A stretch of 64,000 bases of DNA from Ovoidimarina sediminis (GCF_032586175.1 NZ_JAWHTE010000007.1:124001-188000), one strand, 5' to 3'; counted from the stretch's first letter, positions 42,914-54,100 are shown. Numbers and translations are program-made. The notes: generated by a model from the letters alone, not told the origin.

Positions 42914-43807
42914 ATGGACCTGAACGATATTCTGAACGTGATCGGCGGCGGCGGGCTCGTGACCCTGCTCGTTGCCGGCTTCATCATCCTCTGCATCTTC
43001 AAGGGCGTGCGGATCGTCTCGCAGTCCGAAAAGCATGTGGTGGAACGCTTCGGGCGGCTCCGGGCCGTTCTCGGGCCGGGCATCAACTTCATCGTGCCCT
43101 TCCTCGATCGCGTGGCGCACGAGATCTCGATCCTCGAGCGGCAGCTGCCGAATGCCAGCCAGGATGCGATCACGGCCGACAACGTGCTGGTGCAGGTCGA
43201 AACCAGCGTCTTCTACCGCATCATCGAGCCTGAAAAGACGGTCTACCGGATCCGCGACGTCGATGCCGCAATCGCCACGACCGTGGCGGGGATCGTGCGG
43301 GCCGAGATCGGCAAGATGGAACTCGACGATGTGCAGGCCAACCGGTCCGCGCTGATCTCGACGATCAAGGCCAGCGTAGAGGATGCCGTGGACAACTGGG
43401 GGATCGAGGTGACGCGCGCCGAAATCCTCGACGTGAACCTCGATCAGGCCACGCGCGACGCGATGCTCCAGCAGCTGAATGCCGAGCGCGAGCGCCGTGC
43501 CGCGGTTACCCGCGCCGAAGGCCAGCGGCGGGCGGTCGAACTCGCGGCCGACGCCGATCTCTATGCGGCCGAACAGACCGCGAAAGCCCGCCGCGTGCAG
43601 GCCGATGCCGAAGCCTACGCCACCGGCGTCGTCGCCGCGGCGATCCAGGCCAACGGGCTTGAGGCCGCGCAGTACCAGGTTGCCCTGAAACAGGTGGAAG
43701 CGTTCAGCCAGCTTGGCCAGGGCCAGGGCCAGCAGACGATCGTCGTGCCCGCCCAGGCGCTCGAGGCGTTCTCGGATGCCTTCAAGATGCTCAGGGGGCG
43801 GGGATGA
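42914..43807 (+). CDS. qmcA: SPFH/band-7 membrane protein, QmcA-like
   Basis: 297 residues. One N-terminal membrane helix (about 10-30) is followed by the SPFH domain (VSQSEKHVVERFGRLRAVLG, then DVDAAIATTVAGIVRAEIGK), an alanine/glutamate-rich coiled coil (AERERRAAVTRAEGQRRA) and a Gln-rich tail. Such proteins form large ring assemblies in the inner membrane and often modulate FtsH or partner with NfeD. The nfeD-type gene starts within the last codons, so the two form the usual couple. Confidence 0.92.
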   Translation: MDLNDILNVIGGGGLVTLLVAGFIILCIFKGVRIVSQSEKHVVERFGRLRAVLGPGINFIVPFLDRVAHEISILERQLPNASQDAITADNVLVQVETSVFYRIIEPEKTVYRIRDVDAAIATTVAGIVRAEIGKMELDDVQANRSALISTIKASVEDAVDNWGIEVTRAEILDVNLDQATRDAMLQQLNAERERRAAVTRAEGQRRAVELAADADLYAAEQTAKARRVQADAEAYATGVVAAAIQANGLEAAQYQVALKQVEAFSQLGQGQGQQTIVVPAQALEAFSDAFKMLRGRG

Positions 43808-44091
43808 TGTGGTCCGTTTGGTGGGTCTGGCTTGCGGGCGCGTTGATCCTTGGCGTGCTCGAGGTCTTCGTCTCCGGCTACATCCTTCTGGGCTTCGCCA
43901 TCGGCGCGGCGATCACCGGGATCCTCCTTGGCATCGGCGGCCCGCTGGCCACGCTGATGGCGGGGTCGCTTCCGGCCACCATGCTCATCTTCGCTGTCCT
44001 GTCGCTGATCGCCTGGGCGCTTCTGCGCAAGGTGGTGGGCGTCCGCGACGGTCAGGTGAAGGTGTGGGACCGGGACATCAACGAGGATTGA
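43804..44091 (+). CDS. NfeD-like membrane protein
   Basis: 95 residues, starting ATGATG inside the last codons of the SPFH gene. Two to three membrane helices (WWVWLAGALILGVLEVFVSGYILLGFA, then a second pair) occupy residues 5-75; the C-terminal OB-fold domain of longer NfeD proteins is absent, with only about 20 residues (LRKVVGVRDGQVKVWDRD) after the membrane part. It is the usual partner of the SPFH protein. Its 3' end overlaps the convergent MarR–GNAT gene by 14 bp. Confidence 0.87.
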   Translation: MMWSVWWVWLAGALILGVLEVFVSGYILLGFAIGAAITGILLGIGGPLATLMAGSLPATMLIFAVLSLIAWALLRKVVGVRDGQVKVWDRDINED

Positions 44092-44968
44092 GCGACAGCC
44101 GCTTCTCGAAGAAAAGATCGGGGTAGGGGTCGTCGTTGAAGCGCGCGATTTCCTGCCAGCCGCCCTCGCGGTAAAAGCGCTCTGCCTCTGGCAGGGCGCT
44201 GTTCGTATCTAGCCTCAGAACCGCTATCCCAAGCTCCGCCGCCACGGCTTCGGCCTGCGTCATCAGGCGCGTCGCGACACCGAGCCTCCGGGCATGGGGC
44301 GCGGTCCAGAGCCGCTTGATCTCTCCCTCCCGGCCGCCATGGCCCTTTACGCCGACGCACCCCATGGGCGCGCCGTCCGACCACGCGACGAGGAACACCC
44401 CCCTGGGCCGCATCATGTCGATGGCGCCGGGATCGCGGGCAAGGTTCACGTCGTACCCGGTGTTGAAACGCCGCGCGAGTTCCCCGTAATAGGCTTCGAG
44501 GCATTGGCGCGCGGGCTCCGACCGGGGATCTTCCTCGGTCAGCGCAATCCGCTCCCGTCCCAGCGCCGAGGCGATCAGATCCATCGCGGCAAGAAGCTCT
44601 TCGGGTGCGGGGTGACGATCAAGAAGCGCCCTGGCCCGGGCGTTCGACACCTCCTCGTAGATTTCGAACTCGCGCTGGCCCGCCTCCGTCAGCTTCGCGA
44701 TCCGGCGTCGTCCGTCATCGGGATGTGGCACCGTTTCAATCAGCCCCTCGTCCTCGAGGCCCCGCAACAGCCGGCTCATGAGGCCCGAATCGAGGTCGAG
44801 GTACTCCCGAACCGTCTGCACGTCCTCCATCCCCTGGCCGATGGCGTTCAGCACCCGCGCAGCCCCAAGCGGGCGGCCCCGCCCGAGAAACGAGGTGTCG
44901 AGCGCGCCGACTTCCGAGGTCACGGCACGGGCAAAGCGGCGAAAACGGGCAACGGGATCCTGCATCAT
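44078..44968 (-). CDS. MarR-family regulator fused to GNAT acetyltransferase
   Basis: 296 residues. Residues about 10-145 are a winged-helix MarR domain (YLDLDSGLMSRLLRGLEDEGL recognition region, then PHPDDGRRRIAKLT wing); residues about 150-296 are a GNAT domain with acetyl-CoA-binding EIKRLWTAPHARRLGVATRLM. A perfect 22-bp palindrome starts one base upstream of the ATG at 44968 (a second ATG is at 44965), and no Shine-Dalgarno sequence lies in between, so the message may be leaderless. The fusion occurs in other bacteria. Both ligand and acetyl acceptor are unknown. Confidence 0.9.
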   Translation of the reverse strand: MMQDPVARFRRFARAVTSEVGALDTSFLGRGRPLGAARVLNAIGQGMEDVQTVREYLDLDSGLMSRLLRGLEDEGLIETVPHPDDGRRRIAKLTEAGQREFEIYEEVSNARARALLDRHPAPEELLAAMDLIASALGRERIALTEEDPRSEPARQCLEAYYGELARRFNTGYDVNLARDPGAIDMMRPRGVFLVAWSDGAPMGCVGVKGHGGREGEIKRLWTAPHARRLGVATRLMTQAEAVAAELGIAVLRLDTNSALPEAERFYREGGWQEIARFNDDPYPDLFFEKRLSLNPR

Positions 44969-44969
44969 G

Positions 44970-44991
44970 TTATCTGACTTAAGTCAGATAA
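44970..44991. promoter_or_regulatory. Perfect 22-bp palindrome, likely MarR autoregulatory operator
   Basis: Left arm TTATCTGACTT (44970-44980) and right arm AAGTCAGATAA (44981-44991) are exact reverse complements with no central gap. The right size and symmetry for a MarR dimer. It lies between pyrF and the MarR–GNAT start and would cover the -10 region or transcription start. Confidence 0.75.
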
Positions 44992-45022
44992 GTGTCGCGG
45001 GCAAGGGTCAAACGGCGGTGGC

Positions 45023-45742
45023 TCAGATCCGATTGGGCGTCCGCGCCTGCGGCGTGTCGAATTCCGAAAGGATGGCCTGCACGGCCGCGCGGGGGTCTTC
45101 CGCCCGGTGGATCGGGCGGCCCACCACCACGTGATCGGCGCCTTCGGCAATCGCCTCCGCCGGGGTCATCACCCGCTTCTGATCGCCAAGTGCGGCACCC
45201 GCGGGCCGCACCCCGGGCGTTACGATCAGCCGGCCCGCGGCTTCGGGCAGCGACCGGATCATCGCGGCCTCCTGCGGCGAACAGATCACCCCGTGCGCCC
45301 CGGCTTCAAAGGCCCGCGCGGCCCGTGCGGCCACGATTTCCGGCAGGCTTCCCGCACGGATCTGCCCGGCATCAAGGTCGTCCCGGTCCATCGAGGTCAG
45401 AACGGTCACGGCGAGAATCTTCATCTCCGACGCCCCGGCTCCTTCCCGCGCGGCCCGCACCACATGCGGATCGCCGTGCACGGTCAGGAAATCGAGGTCG
45501 TATTGCGCAATGCCCCGCACCGCCGCCTCGATCGTCGCGCCGATATCGAACAGCTTCATGTCAAGGAAGATGCGTTTGCCGTGCTCGGCCTTCAGCTCGT
45601 TGGCCAGCGCCAGCCCGCCGCCCGTCAGCATCCCCAGGCCGATCTTGTAGAAACTCACCGCGTCGCCCAACCGCTCGGCCAGTGCGAGGCCCTCAAGCGC
45701 GTTCGGAACATCGAGGGCTACGATCAATCTGTCGTCGAACAT
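45023..45742 (-). CDS. pyrF: Orotidine 5'-phosphate decarboxylase
   Basis: Last step of de novo UMP synthesis. 239 residues, class I-type TIM barrel. The N-terminus MFDDRLIVALDVPNA, catalytic LDMKLFDIGAT (Lys and Asp of the D-K-D motif, about residues 60-71) and phosphate-binding ending TPGVRPAGA and VVGRPIHRAEDP are complete. The ATG at 45742 is the family start; the earlier in-frame ATG at 45820 adds an Arg/Gly-rich tail with no homology. The MarR–GNAT gene follows after 54 bp with its own operator. Confidence 0.97.
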   Translation of the reverse strand: MFDDRLIVALDVPNALEGLALAERLGDAVSFYKIGLGMLTGGGLALANELKAEHGKRIFLDMKLFDIGATIEAAVRGIAQYDLDFLTVHGDPHVVRAAREGAGASEMKILAVTVLTSMDRDDLDAGQIRAGSLPEIVAARAARAFEAGAHGVICSPQEAAMIRSLPEAAGRLIVTPGVRPAGAALGDQKRVMTPAEAIAEGADHVVVGRPIHRAEDPRAAVQAILSEFDTPQARTPNRI

Positions 45743-45885
45743 GGGGGCGCCTCCCGCGGTTTTCCCTCTACTGGGCCGTTCCCCTCCTTGCGTCAAGCCG
45801 GAAGGGCCCGTGTCGCCCATTTGGGCAAATCATGGCAGGATGGGTGTGAAAACCGGCCCGACGGGGCCGCCGGATCAGGAAAGCC

Positions 45886-46416
45886 ATGGCCCGGATCGAC
45901 AGGTTCACCCACCGAAGGCGCGCGCTGGTGTCTCTTCTCTGCCTGCTCGCGGTGCTTCTTTGCCTCGTCCTTATCGCCGCCCTCCTTGGCCCCGGCTTCG
46001 ACCGCGGGGGCTGGGATCCCGCCATTGCGGCCGTCTTTTCACTCACGCTCCTCGGCGGCATCCTCCTTCTTGCCGCTGTGATCGTCCGAAACCCGGCCGT
46101 ACTCGAAATCTCCGCCGACGGGCTCCTCTTTCCCGCAACCTACCGCCGCCCGCTTCGCTGGGACGAGATCCACCGCATCCGGCGCGAAACCGGGCCGCGT
46201 CACCTTATCTACGGTGCCCGGGACTGGCTCGTGGTCGATCCTCTCCCGGGCGTCCTTGCCCCGCTCAGATGGCCGGTCTGGCGCAAGGCCGAACTCTGGT
46301 TGCAAAGCCAACAGGGCATCCGCATTCCGCTCCACGGGCTGGAACAGGAGGCAGGCGAGGTCATACGCTCCATAGAACGCTTCCGCCCGGTCGCGACCGG
46401 GACGGAGAGGACATAG
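45886..46416 (+). CDS. Two-helix membrane protein with cytoplasmic beta domain
   Basis: 176 residues, not recognised. Two membrane helices (about 15-36 and 46-66) are followed by about 110 residues rich in beta strands, with NPAVLEISADGLLF, YRRPLRWDEIHRIRRE and RDWLVVDPLPG; strand pattern and position after helices resemble bacterial PH-like (bPH) domain proteins. The N-terminus is basic (RFTHRRRA), supporting a cytoplasmic start. A smaller membrane protein gene follows after 26 bp on the same strand, so the two may be co-expressed. No function can be given. Confidence 0.72.
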   Translation: MARIDRFTHRRRALVSLLCLLAVLLCLVLIAALLGPGFDRGGWDPAIAAVFSLTLLGGILLLAAVIVRNPAVLEISADGLLFPATYRRPLRWDEIHRIRRETGPRHLIYGARDWLVVDPLPGVLAPLRWPVWRKAELWLQSQQGIRIPLHGLEQEAGEVIRSIERFRPVATGTERT

Positions 46417-46442
46417 AACCCACCGATGACCGGAACCGCGGC

Positions 46443-46727
46443 ATGAGTATCGAGATCTTCCTGATCCTTGTCACCGCGACCGCCGGGATGATCGGCGCTC
46501 TCCTCTCCCGCATCCGCTGGAACCGGCTGTTCTGGGCCCTCCTCGTGGCGGTCGTCGCGGTCTGCCTGCTCTCCATCGCCCTGATATGGCGGCCCGTGAA
46601 CGACGATCCCTATCCGGCGCTCATGATCCTCGTCATCGGCGTCTACGGTGCGGGGGCCGCGGCGCTGGGCATGGCCGCCGGGCGGCTTCTCCACTCGGTG
46701 CTGGGCGCGCGCGGCAGAAGGGACTGA
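46443..46727 (+). CDS. Small three-helix membrane protein
   Basis: 94 residues with three hydrophobic stretches (about 4-20, 28-48 and 59-80), an SRIRWNRLFW loop after the first and a basic C-terminal tail (GARGRRD). Not recognised. It follows the two-helix protein on the same strand at 26 bp and is convergent with the broken patatin gene (6-bp gap between stops). Longer frames upstream are shadows of the preceding gene. Confidence 0.65.
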   Translation: MSIEIFLILVTATAGMIGALLSRIRWNRLFWALLVAVVAVCLLSIALIWRPVNDDPYPALMILVIGVYGAGAAALGMAAGRLLHSVLGARGRRD

Positions 46728-46733
46728 CCGGCC

Positions 46734-48527
46734 TCACGCGCCTCTCAGATCCCGCATCAGATCATCGGACGCCGTCTCAAGCTGCGCCTTCACCGAGGTG
46801 TATCCGTGTTCGATCGTTTCGGGAAACTTGGCCCAATCCAGCAGCCCCACCCTCGGCAGGTCGGGCTTCAGGCTCAGCCGCGCCCGCGCCGACATCTCCC
46901 TCTGCCGCTTGAGCGAACTCAGCACCGTCGAATTCAGCAGCATCGAAAGGATCCCCGGGATCCGGTACTTCCGCCGCCGCCGCGGCCGCGCCCGGTCGAC
47001 GAGAAGGGTGAACGTGCCGGGCATCTCGGGAAGATCGAGGCTCCGCTTTCGTTCTCCCAGCAGATCCACGGCAATGGTGTGTGCTGCCCCCACTTCCTCC
47101 AGCACGTCAACGGGCAGGTTGTTCACCACGCCACCGTCGACATGCAATTCGCCATTGATGATGACGGGCGGAAGCACGCCGGGGATCGCTTAGGTCGCGG
47201 TCAGCGCCTTCCAAAGCGGCGCGCGCTGCAAGACGGCCTGATCCTGCGCGGTGTAATTCGCCGAAAGGCAGAAATACGGGGTCCAGGTATCCTCGATATC
47301 GATGTCCCGCCCGGTCGCTTCGCGAATCGCCGCGATCGCCAGGTCGCGCGTGCGTTTGCCCTTCACAAGAGACAGGATCGGCAAGAGGTTCCAGTCGCTC
47401 GTCGGCCCGCCGCTTTCGACAAAGACCTTGCACGCGGCCGCGTCGAGCGCCGTTCCGCGAAGCCCCATGGCATACCACGCCGCGACGGCGGCCCCGATCG
47501 AGGTGCCCCCCACGATGTCGAAATCCACCCCGGCTTCCTGCAGGGCCCGGATCGCGCCCAGATGCGCCGCGCCCCGAGCGCCGCCTCCGGCAAAGACGAT
47601 GCCCACCCCGCGCCCCGACAGAAGCCGCCCGACGCGGCCCCGGTCCTGCGCATTGCCCCGCCGCATGTGCAGGTGACGGTCAACCTGCCGTCCGGCCAGC
47701 CAGGCTTTCGTGCCGGTCGGGCTTTTCGTCGCATCCGGATGCAGGATCAGAAGCGTGTGACGCGGCAGAACCGCGCCTTCCGCACGTTCGATCGCCGTCT
47801 CGCCGGGCGCCGCCTCGGGCCCGTCGCCCGCATCGACGATCCGCACCACCTCGTCGGCTTCGCTCACCGCAAGGGCCAGCCACGCCGCATCGTCGAGATC
47901 GGCCAGGATGAACACGCGCTGGCCTGCCCGTTCACCTTCGTGAATCTCGCGTCGCGCCGCCTGCGGATCGTCGGTCTTCGACACGATCCGCACCGGCCCC
48001 CCGGCCTCCCGGGCAAGCAACTCGGCGGTTTCCGCCAGATCGACCGCCTGGCTCGCGCGCAGAAGGCACAGGGTTTCGGGCACGAACCCCGGATGCCGCG
48101 GCCCCGCATCCCGCGCCGCCCGCGAAATCAGCGTCCGCGCGATCGCGATGCTCAATGTTGGATACTTCCCCAGAAGCCCGTGCAGCGCCTTCGCGCTCAG
48201 CCGCGCCACCGTCGAGGTCCGCGTCGCCCGCACCGTTGCGCCGCGCGGGGCCTCCATGATCACGCCGGTTTCCCCGATCGTCTCGCCCCGCCGGATCTCG
48301 CCGAGAAACACCTCTCCTTCGGCCGTCGCGGTGCTCGCGCAGAGCCGCCCCTGCAACAACACGTAAAGCGCGTCCGAAGGCTCTCCCTGCGTCATCAGCG
48401 TCTCGCCGACGGCCACGTCCTTGATCACGATATCGCGCCGAAGATCCTCCAGGATATCCGCATCATCCGGGGAAATTCCGAACACATCGCCGAGGGACCG
48501 GGCGAGAACTATGTCGTCTTTGACCAT
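46734..48527 (-). pseudogene. cNMP-binding domain / patatin-like phospholipase interrupted by in-frame TAA
   Basis: Start ATG 48527. Residues about 15-130 form a cyclic-nucleotide-binding domain (ILEDLRRDIVIKDVAVGETL, LYVLLQGRL, GETIGETGVIMEAPRGATV). A linker precedes the patatin domain with FAGGGARGAAHLGAIRALQE (from about 312) and nucleophile GTSIG (Ser near 342). At 47190-47192 a TAA stop (codon 446) interrupts the same reading frame, which then continues with AIPGVLPPV and the catalytic-Asp motif DGGVVNN (Asp near 464). The 445-residue product lacks this Asp. One base change from TCA or TAT-like codons would restore a 597-residue protein. No frameshift is involved. Confidence 0.85.
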
Positions 48528-48622
48528 CGAAACCTGGCGAGGGACTGGGAACTGAACGGTTAATTGATCAATAGGGCCCCCAAAAGCGCCCGAATTCAAC
48601 AAAAAACGCCAACTCGCGGGAT

Positions 48623-48649
48623 CTTGAACCCTCCGCTTCGCCTGCCCAT
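48623..48649 (+). promoter_or_regulatory. Heat-shock (sigma-32/RpoH) promoter for clpB
   Basis: CTTGAA (48623-48628), 15-bp spacer, GCCCAT (48644-48649) followed by CT. This fits the RpoH consensus CTTGAA-N13-15-CCCCAT. The predicted start is about 70 bp before the clpB ATG. Confidence 0.65.
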
Positions 48650-48726
48650 CTCTAGCGAGAGGCCCAGACGGGGCGTGCCGCCAAGCGGGCGCTGACCACA
48701 CCGGGCGCTTGATAAAGGAGAGACCG

Positions 48727-51342
<2,616 letters not shown>

Positions 51343-51368
51343 TCCGGCCACCGGCAGAAACCTTGAAC

Positions 51369-51397
51369 AGGCGGCCCCCGTGGCCGCCTGTTTCTTG
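51369..51397 (+). terminator. Rho-independent terminator of clpB
   Basis: Perfect 8-bp stem AGGCGGCC / GGCCGCCT (51369-51376 with 51382-51389), 5-base loop, then GTTTCTTG. It begins 26 bp after the clpB stop. Confidence 0.75.
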
Positions 51398-51413
51398 TGG
51401 AATACGCCCGCGC

Positions 51414-51419
51414 TATAAT
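51414..51419 (+). promoter_or_regulatory. Exact TATAAT -10 element before DUF2306 gene
   Basis: TATAAT ends 8 bases before the ATG at 51428, so transcription would begin at or within one or two bases of the start codon. No good -35 is seen (TTTCTT at 17-bp spacing). Confidence 0.45.
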
Positions 51420-51427
51420 TGCGCCAT

Positions 51428-52111
51428 ATGACCGACACCGCCACCACCCCGGCGCGCCGGCGCGTCCCCTGGCTCCCGATCGGGATCGGCCTCCTGATCT
51501 TCCTCATGGCGGGCTTCATCTGGCACGCCATAACCTTCGGTCTCACCGGCCTCTTCGGGCCGCTCCCTGACAGCTACCTCTACCGACCCGGCGGTACGGT
51601 CGGGAACGGCGCCATGTCGCTCCACATGATCCTCGGCGGCCTCATCACCCTGATCGTCAGCTTCCAGCTTCTTCCTGGCATCCGCGCCCGGCGTCCCGCC
51701 CTGCACCGCGCTATGGGCCGGGGCATCGTGCTCGCCGCCTTCCTCACCGCCGCCTTCGGCCTCACCTATATCGCGCTCCGGGGCACCAAGGGCGGGCCGG
51801 TGATGGATGCGGGATCGATCCTCTACGGTCTCCTCACCCTCCTCGCCGCGGTCCAGACCTTTCGCCACGCCCGCGCCCGCGACATCCGCCTCCACCGCGA
51901 ATGGGCGCTCCGCCTCTTCGTCCTGATCGTCGCCTCCTGGGCCTACCGCTTTCACTACGCGCTCTGGTACATCGTCACAGGCGGCCTCTGGTCCGAGCTT
52001 CCGGGCCATACCGGCCCCTTCGATCTCGTTCAGAACTTCGCCTTCTACCTTGTCTACCTCGCGCTCCTCGAACTCTGGTTCATGCGCGAGCGGCGGGGCA
52101 GGGCGGTCTGA
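51428..52111 (+). CDS. DUF2306-type multi-pass membrane protein
   Basis: 227 residues, about six membrane helices. The conserved pattern SLHMILGGLITLIVSFQLLPG, then RAMGRGIVLAAF, RLHREWALRLFVLIVAS and the aromatic C-terminal helix place it in the DUF2306-like group, as I recall it, with His residues in helices (His at 61 and about 162) that could bind haem or metal. Function is unknown. There is no Shine-Dalgarno sequence and a TATAAT just upstream, so the transcript is probably leaderless. A TTG at 51419 is in frame but lies within the -10. Confidence 0.8.
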   Translation: MTDTATTPARRRVPWLPIGIGLLIFLMAGFIWHAITFGLTGLFGPLPDSYLYRPGGTVGNGAMSLHMILGGLITLIVSFQLLPGIRARRPALHRAMGRGIVLAAFLTAAFGLTYIALRGTKGGPVMDAGSILYGLLTLLAAVQTFRHARARDIRLHREWALRLFVLIVASWAYRFHYALWYIVTGGLWSELPGHTGPFDLVQNFAFYLVYLALLELWFMRERRGRAV

Positions 52112-52285
52112 CCCAGATGCAGCAACAATCAATCCTGAAGAGCCGCACTGTTTCCAATTCGTGGCCAATATTGCCTGGAACCCTTCACGGGTTGGGCGCA
52201 CCGGCGAAATCGCGCTACCCTGAACCCCGGCCTGCGGAATGTGTGCTCCGAGTGTCTGGGCCATTGGTAAAGAGTGAGTTTGAGT

Positions 52286-52459
52286 ATGAGCGACGGTCTC
52301 CCCCTCGCGCGCCCGAATTGCCGGGCCGCCACCCAAATGGATCTGATGACGCTTCTGGCGGCGGTAAGCTTCCTCGCCCTCGCGACGATCTATTCCGTGG
52401 GCGAATACACCCGTGCCGCAGAGATGGCCGTCCTGCCGCTGATCACCGCCCCGCGCTGA
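52286..52459 (+). CDS. Possible small membrane protein
   Basis: 57 residues from ATG 52286 (ATG 52274 also possible). One hydrophobic helix (DLMTLLAAVSFLALATIYSV, about residues 21-40) in an otherwise polar peptide. GAGTTTGAG lies upstream. Not recognised, and codon use alone cannot prove it is translated. It is convergent with the SDR gene 10 bp away. Confidence 0.35.
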   Translation: MSDGLPLARPNCRAATQMDLMTLLAAVSFLALATIYSVGEYTRAAEMAVLPLITAPR

Positions 52460-52469
52460 TCGGGGGGCC

Positions 52470-53231
52470 TCAGCCGCCCCGAAGCGCGGGCAGCCCCACG
52501 CCCGTTGCCTCGAACCCGCCATCGGCGGCGATCACCTGCCCGGTGACATAGCTCGCCTCCTCCGAACAGAGGAAGACGATCACCGATGCGATCTCCCCTT
52601 CCGCGCCATAGCGGTTCAGCGGGATCGCGTCGTGATAGGCGTCTATGATCTCCTGCGTGTGCACGGCCATGGCAAGCTTCGTCCTCACCGGCCCGGGCGC
52701 CACGCAATTCGCACGAATCCCGTATTCGCCGTATTCCACCGCCTGCTGCTTGGTCATCTGGATGACGGCGGCCTTCGACGTCCCGTAAGCCAGCCTGAGG
52801 GTCGAGGCCCTGAGCCCCGAAATCGACGCGATGTTCACGATCGCCCCCCTTCGTACCTTCAGCGCGGGCAAAAGCGCCGAAGTCACGAAATAGGGGCCGT
52901 CGAGGTTAGTGGCCATCACCCGCCGCCACATGTCGTCGTCATGGGTCTCGATCGGCCCGAACTCCGCCACGCCGGCATTGTTGATAACGGCGTCCACGCC
53001 CTCGGCCCATGTCGCGGTTTCCCGCGCCACCTCCTCGGCCCCGGCCCGGGTCGAGATGTCGATGATAAGGGGCAGGGTGCCGTCCAGATCGCGGGCCGCT
53101 TCCAGCAGCGCGGGCGCATCCCGGTCCACCATCACAACCCGCCAGCCACGGTCGAGGAATAGCTTCGTCGTCGCCAGCCCGATTCCCCGGGCCGCGCCGG
53201 TCACAACGGCGGTCTTCGTCTGGTCTGTCAT
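52470..53231 (-). CDS. Short-chain dehydrogenase/reductase
   Basis: 253 residues from ATG 53231. Classical SDR: nucleotide-binding TGAARGIGLA (about residues 11-20), NNAGV (about 80), catalytic Ser in NIASISGLRAS and Tyr-x3-Lys in YGTSKAA, with the C-terminal ADGGFEATG. Cofactor is probably NAD (Asp in VVMVDRDAP follows the second strand). Substrate cannot be assigned, and neighbours give no clue. Confidence 0.92.
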   Translation of the reverse strand: MTDQTKTAVVTGAARGIGLATTKLFLDRGWRVVMVDRDAPALLEAARDLDGTLPLIIDISTRAGAEEVARETATWAEGVDAVINNAGVAEFGPIETHDDDMWRRVMATNLDGPYFVTSALLPALKVRRGAIVNIASISGLRASTLRLAYGTSKAAVIQMTKQQAVEYGEYGIRANCVAPGPVRTKLAMAVHTQEIIDAYHDAIPLNRYGAEGEIASVIVFLCSEEASYVTGQVIAADGGFEATGVGLPALRGG

Positions 53232-53316
53232 GCTCCTGCCCCTTCGCTTCGCGGGGCGGACCATAGGGGGCGGCGGGCGCCGTGAAAAGCGCCCGCCGCC
53301 GTCATGGGCTCCGGCC

Positions 53317-53799
53317 TTAGCCTTCCGGCAGGATCACCTGGTCGATCACGTGGATCACGCCGTTCGAGGTTTCGATATCGGCAGTCACGACATTGGCCTC
53401 TTCCACGGTCACGCCGCCTTCGGTCATGATCGTGACGTCCGAACCCTGCACGGTCGCGGCTTCCATGCCGTTCGACAGGTCGGTCGACATCACTTTGCCG
53501 GGCACCACGTGATAGGTCAGGATCGCGGTCAGCTGATCGCGGTTCTCGGGCTTCAGAAGCTCTTCGACCGTACCTTCGGGCAGGGCGGCGAACGCCTCAT
53601 CCGTCGGTGCGAAAACGGTGAACGGGCCCTCGCCCTTCAGCGTCTCGACAAGGCCCGCGGCCTCGACGGCAGCGACGAGCGTGCTGAACGAACCGGCCTC
53701 TACGGCCGTGTCGACGATATCCTTCGAATGGCCGCCGGCGAAAGCCGCGCCCGAGATCATCGTTGCGGCGGTGAGTGCAAAGAAAGTCTTACGCAGCAT
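53317..53799 (-). CDS. Secreted fasciclin (FAS1) domain protein
   Basis: 160 residues, GGAGG before the ATG. The signal peptide (MLRKTFFALTAATMISGAAFA) is followed by one FAS1 domain with the H1-like TVFAPTDEAFAALPEG and H2-like NGVIHVIDQVILPEG motifs. FAS1 domains mediate adhesion or protect surfaces. A related fasciclin gene belongs, as I recall, to the singlet-oxygen RpoE regulon in Rhodobacter sphaeroides, which fits the candidate promoter at 53852-53881. Confidence 0.92.
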   Translation of the reverse strand: MLRKTFFALTAATMISGAAFAGGHSKDIVDTAVEAGSFSTLVAAVEAAGLVETLKGEGPFTVFAPTDEAFAALPEGTVEELLKPENRDQLTAILTYHVVPGKVMSTDLSNGMEAATVQGSDVTIMTEGGVTVEEANVVTADIETSNGVIHVIDQVILPEG

Positions 53800-53851
53800 A
53801 GCGTGTAGTCCTCCGAAATTGGTTACGGATGCCGGTGCGTGGCATCGGGAG

Positions 53852-53881
53852 GGTCTACGCGCTCTCTGGCGGTGCGGATCA
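53852..53881 (-). promoter_or_regulatory. Candidate RpoE/ChrR-type ECF promoter for fasciclin gene
   Basis: On the minus strand TGATCC (53876-53881), 18-bp spacer, TAGACC (53852-53857), leaving about 45 bases of leader with GGAGG before the start. Same -35 and spacing as the folE2 candidate. Confidence 0.45.
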
Positions 53882-54100
53882 CCATCAAATCCTTGTTTTT
53901 AAGCCGAAAACGCCCTTGACCGAAGTGCCGGGCGCGCTAAGCCGCCCCGCTCCGCTCGCGCCAGTAAAGAAAACGTTATCGGTAGGATTTCGCCGGCCAA
54001 ATACGTCAAAATCCCACGACAACGTGAGAAGGTGTTGGTTGGCGCGGACGAGACACTACCCTTACCACTGTCCACGCAACGCGAAGGAGCACGAAAACCA
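53882..54100. other. Intergenic region between the divergent fasciclin and msrP genes
   Basis: Together with 53800-53881 this forms a 301-bp divergent interval. Apart from the fasciclin promoter it has an imperfect dyad CACG-ACAA-CGTG at 54017-54028 and AAGGAG at 54084-54089, 11 bases before the msrP start. No clear msrP promoter was found. Confidence 0.4.

Noticed and set aside
46734..47192. Frameshift in the patatin gene
   Set aside because: Both halves are in the same minus-strand frame (coordinates congruent modulo 3), so the lesion is a stop codon, not a frameshift.
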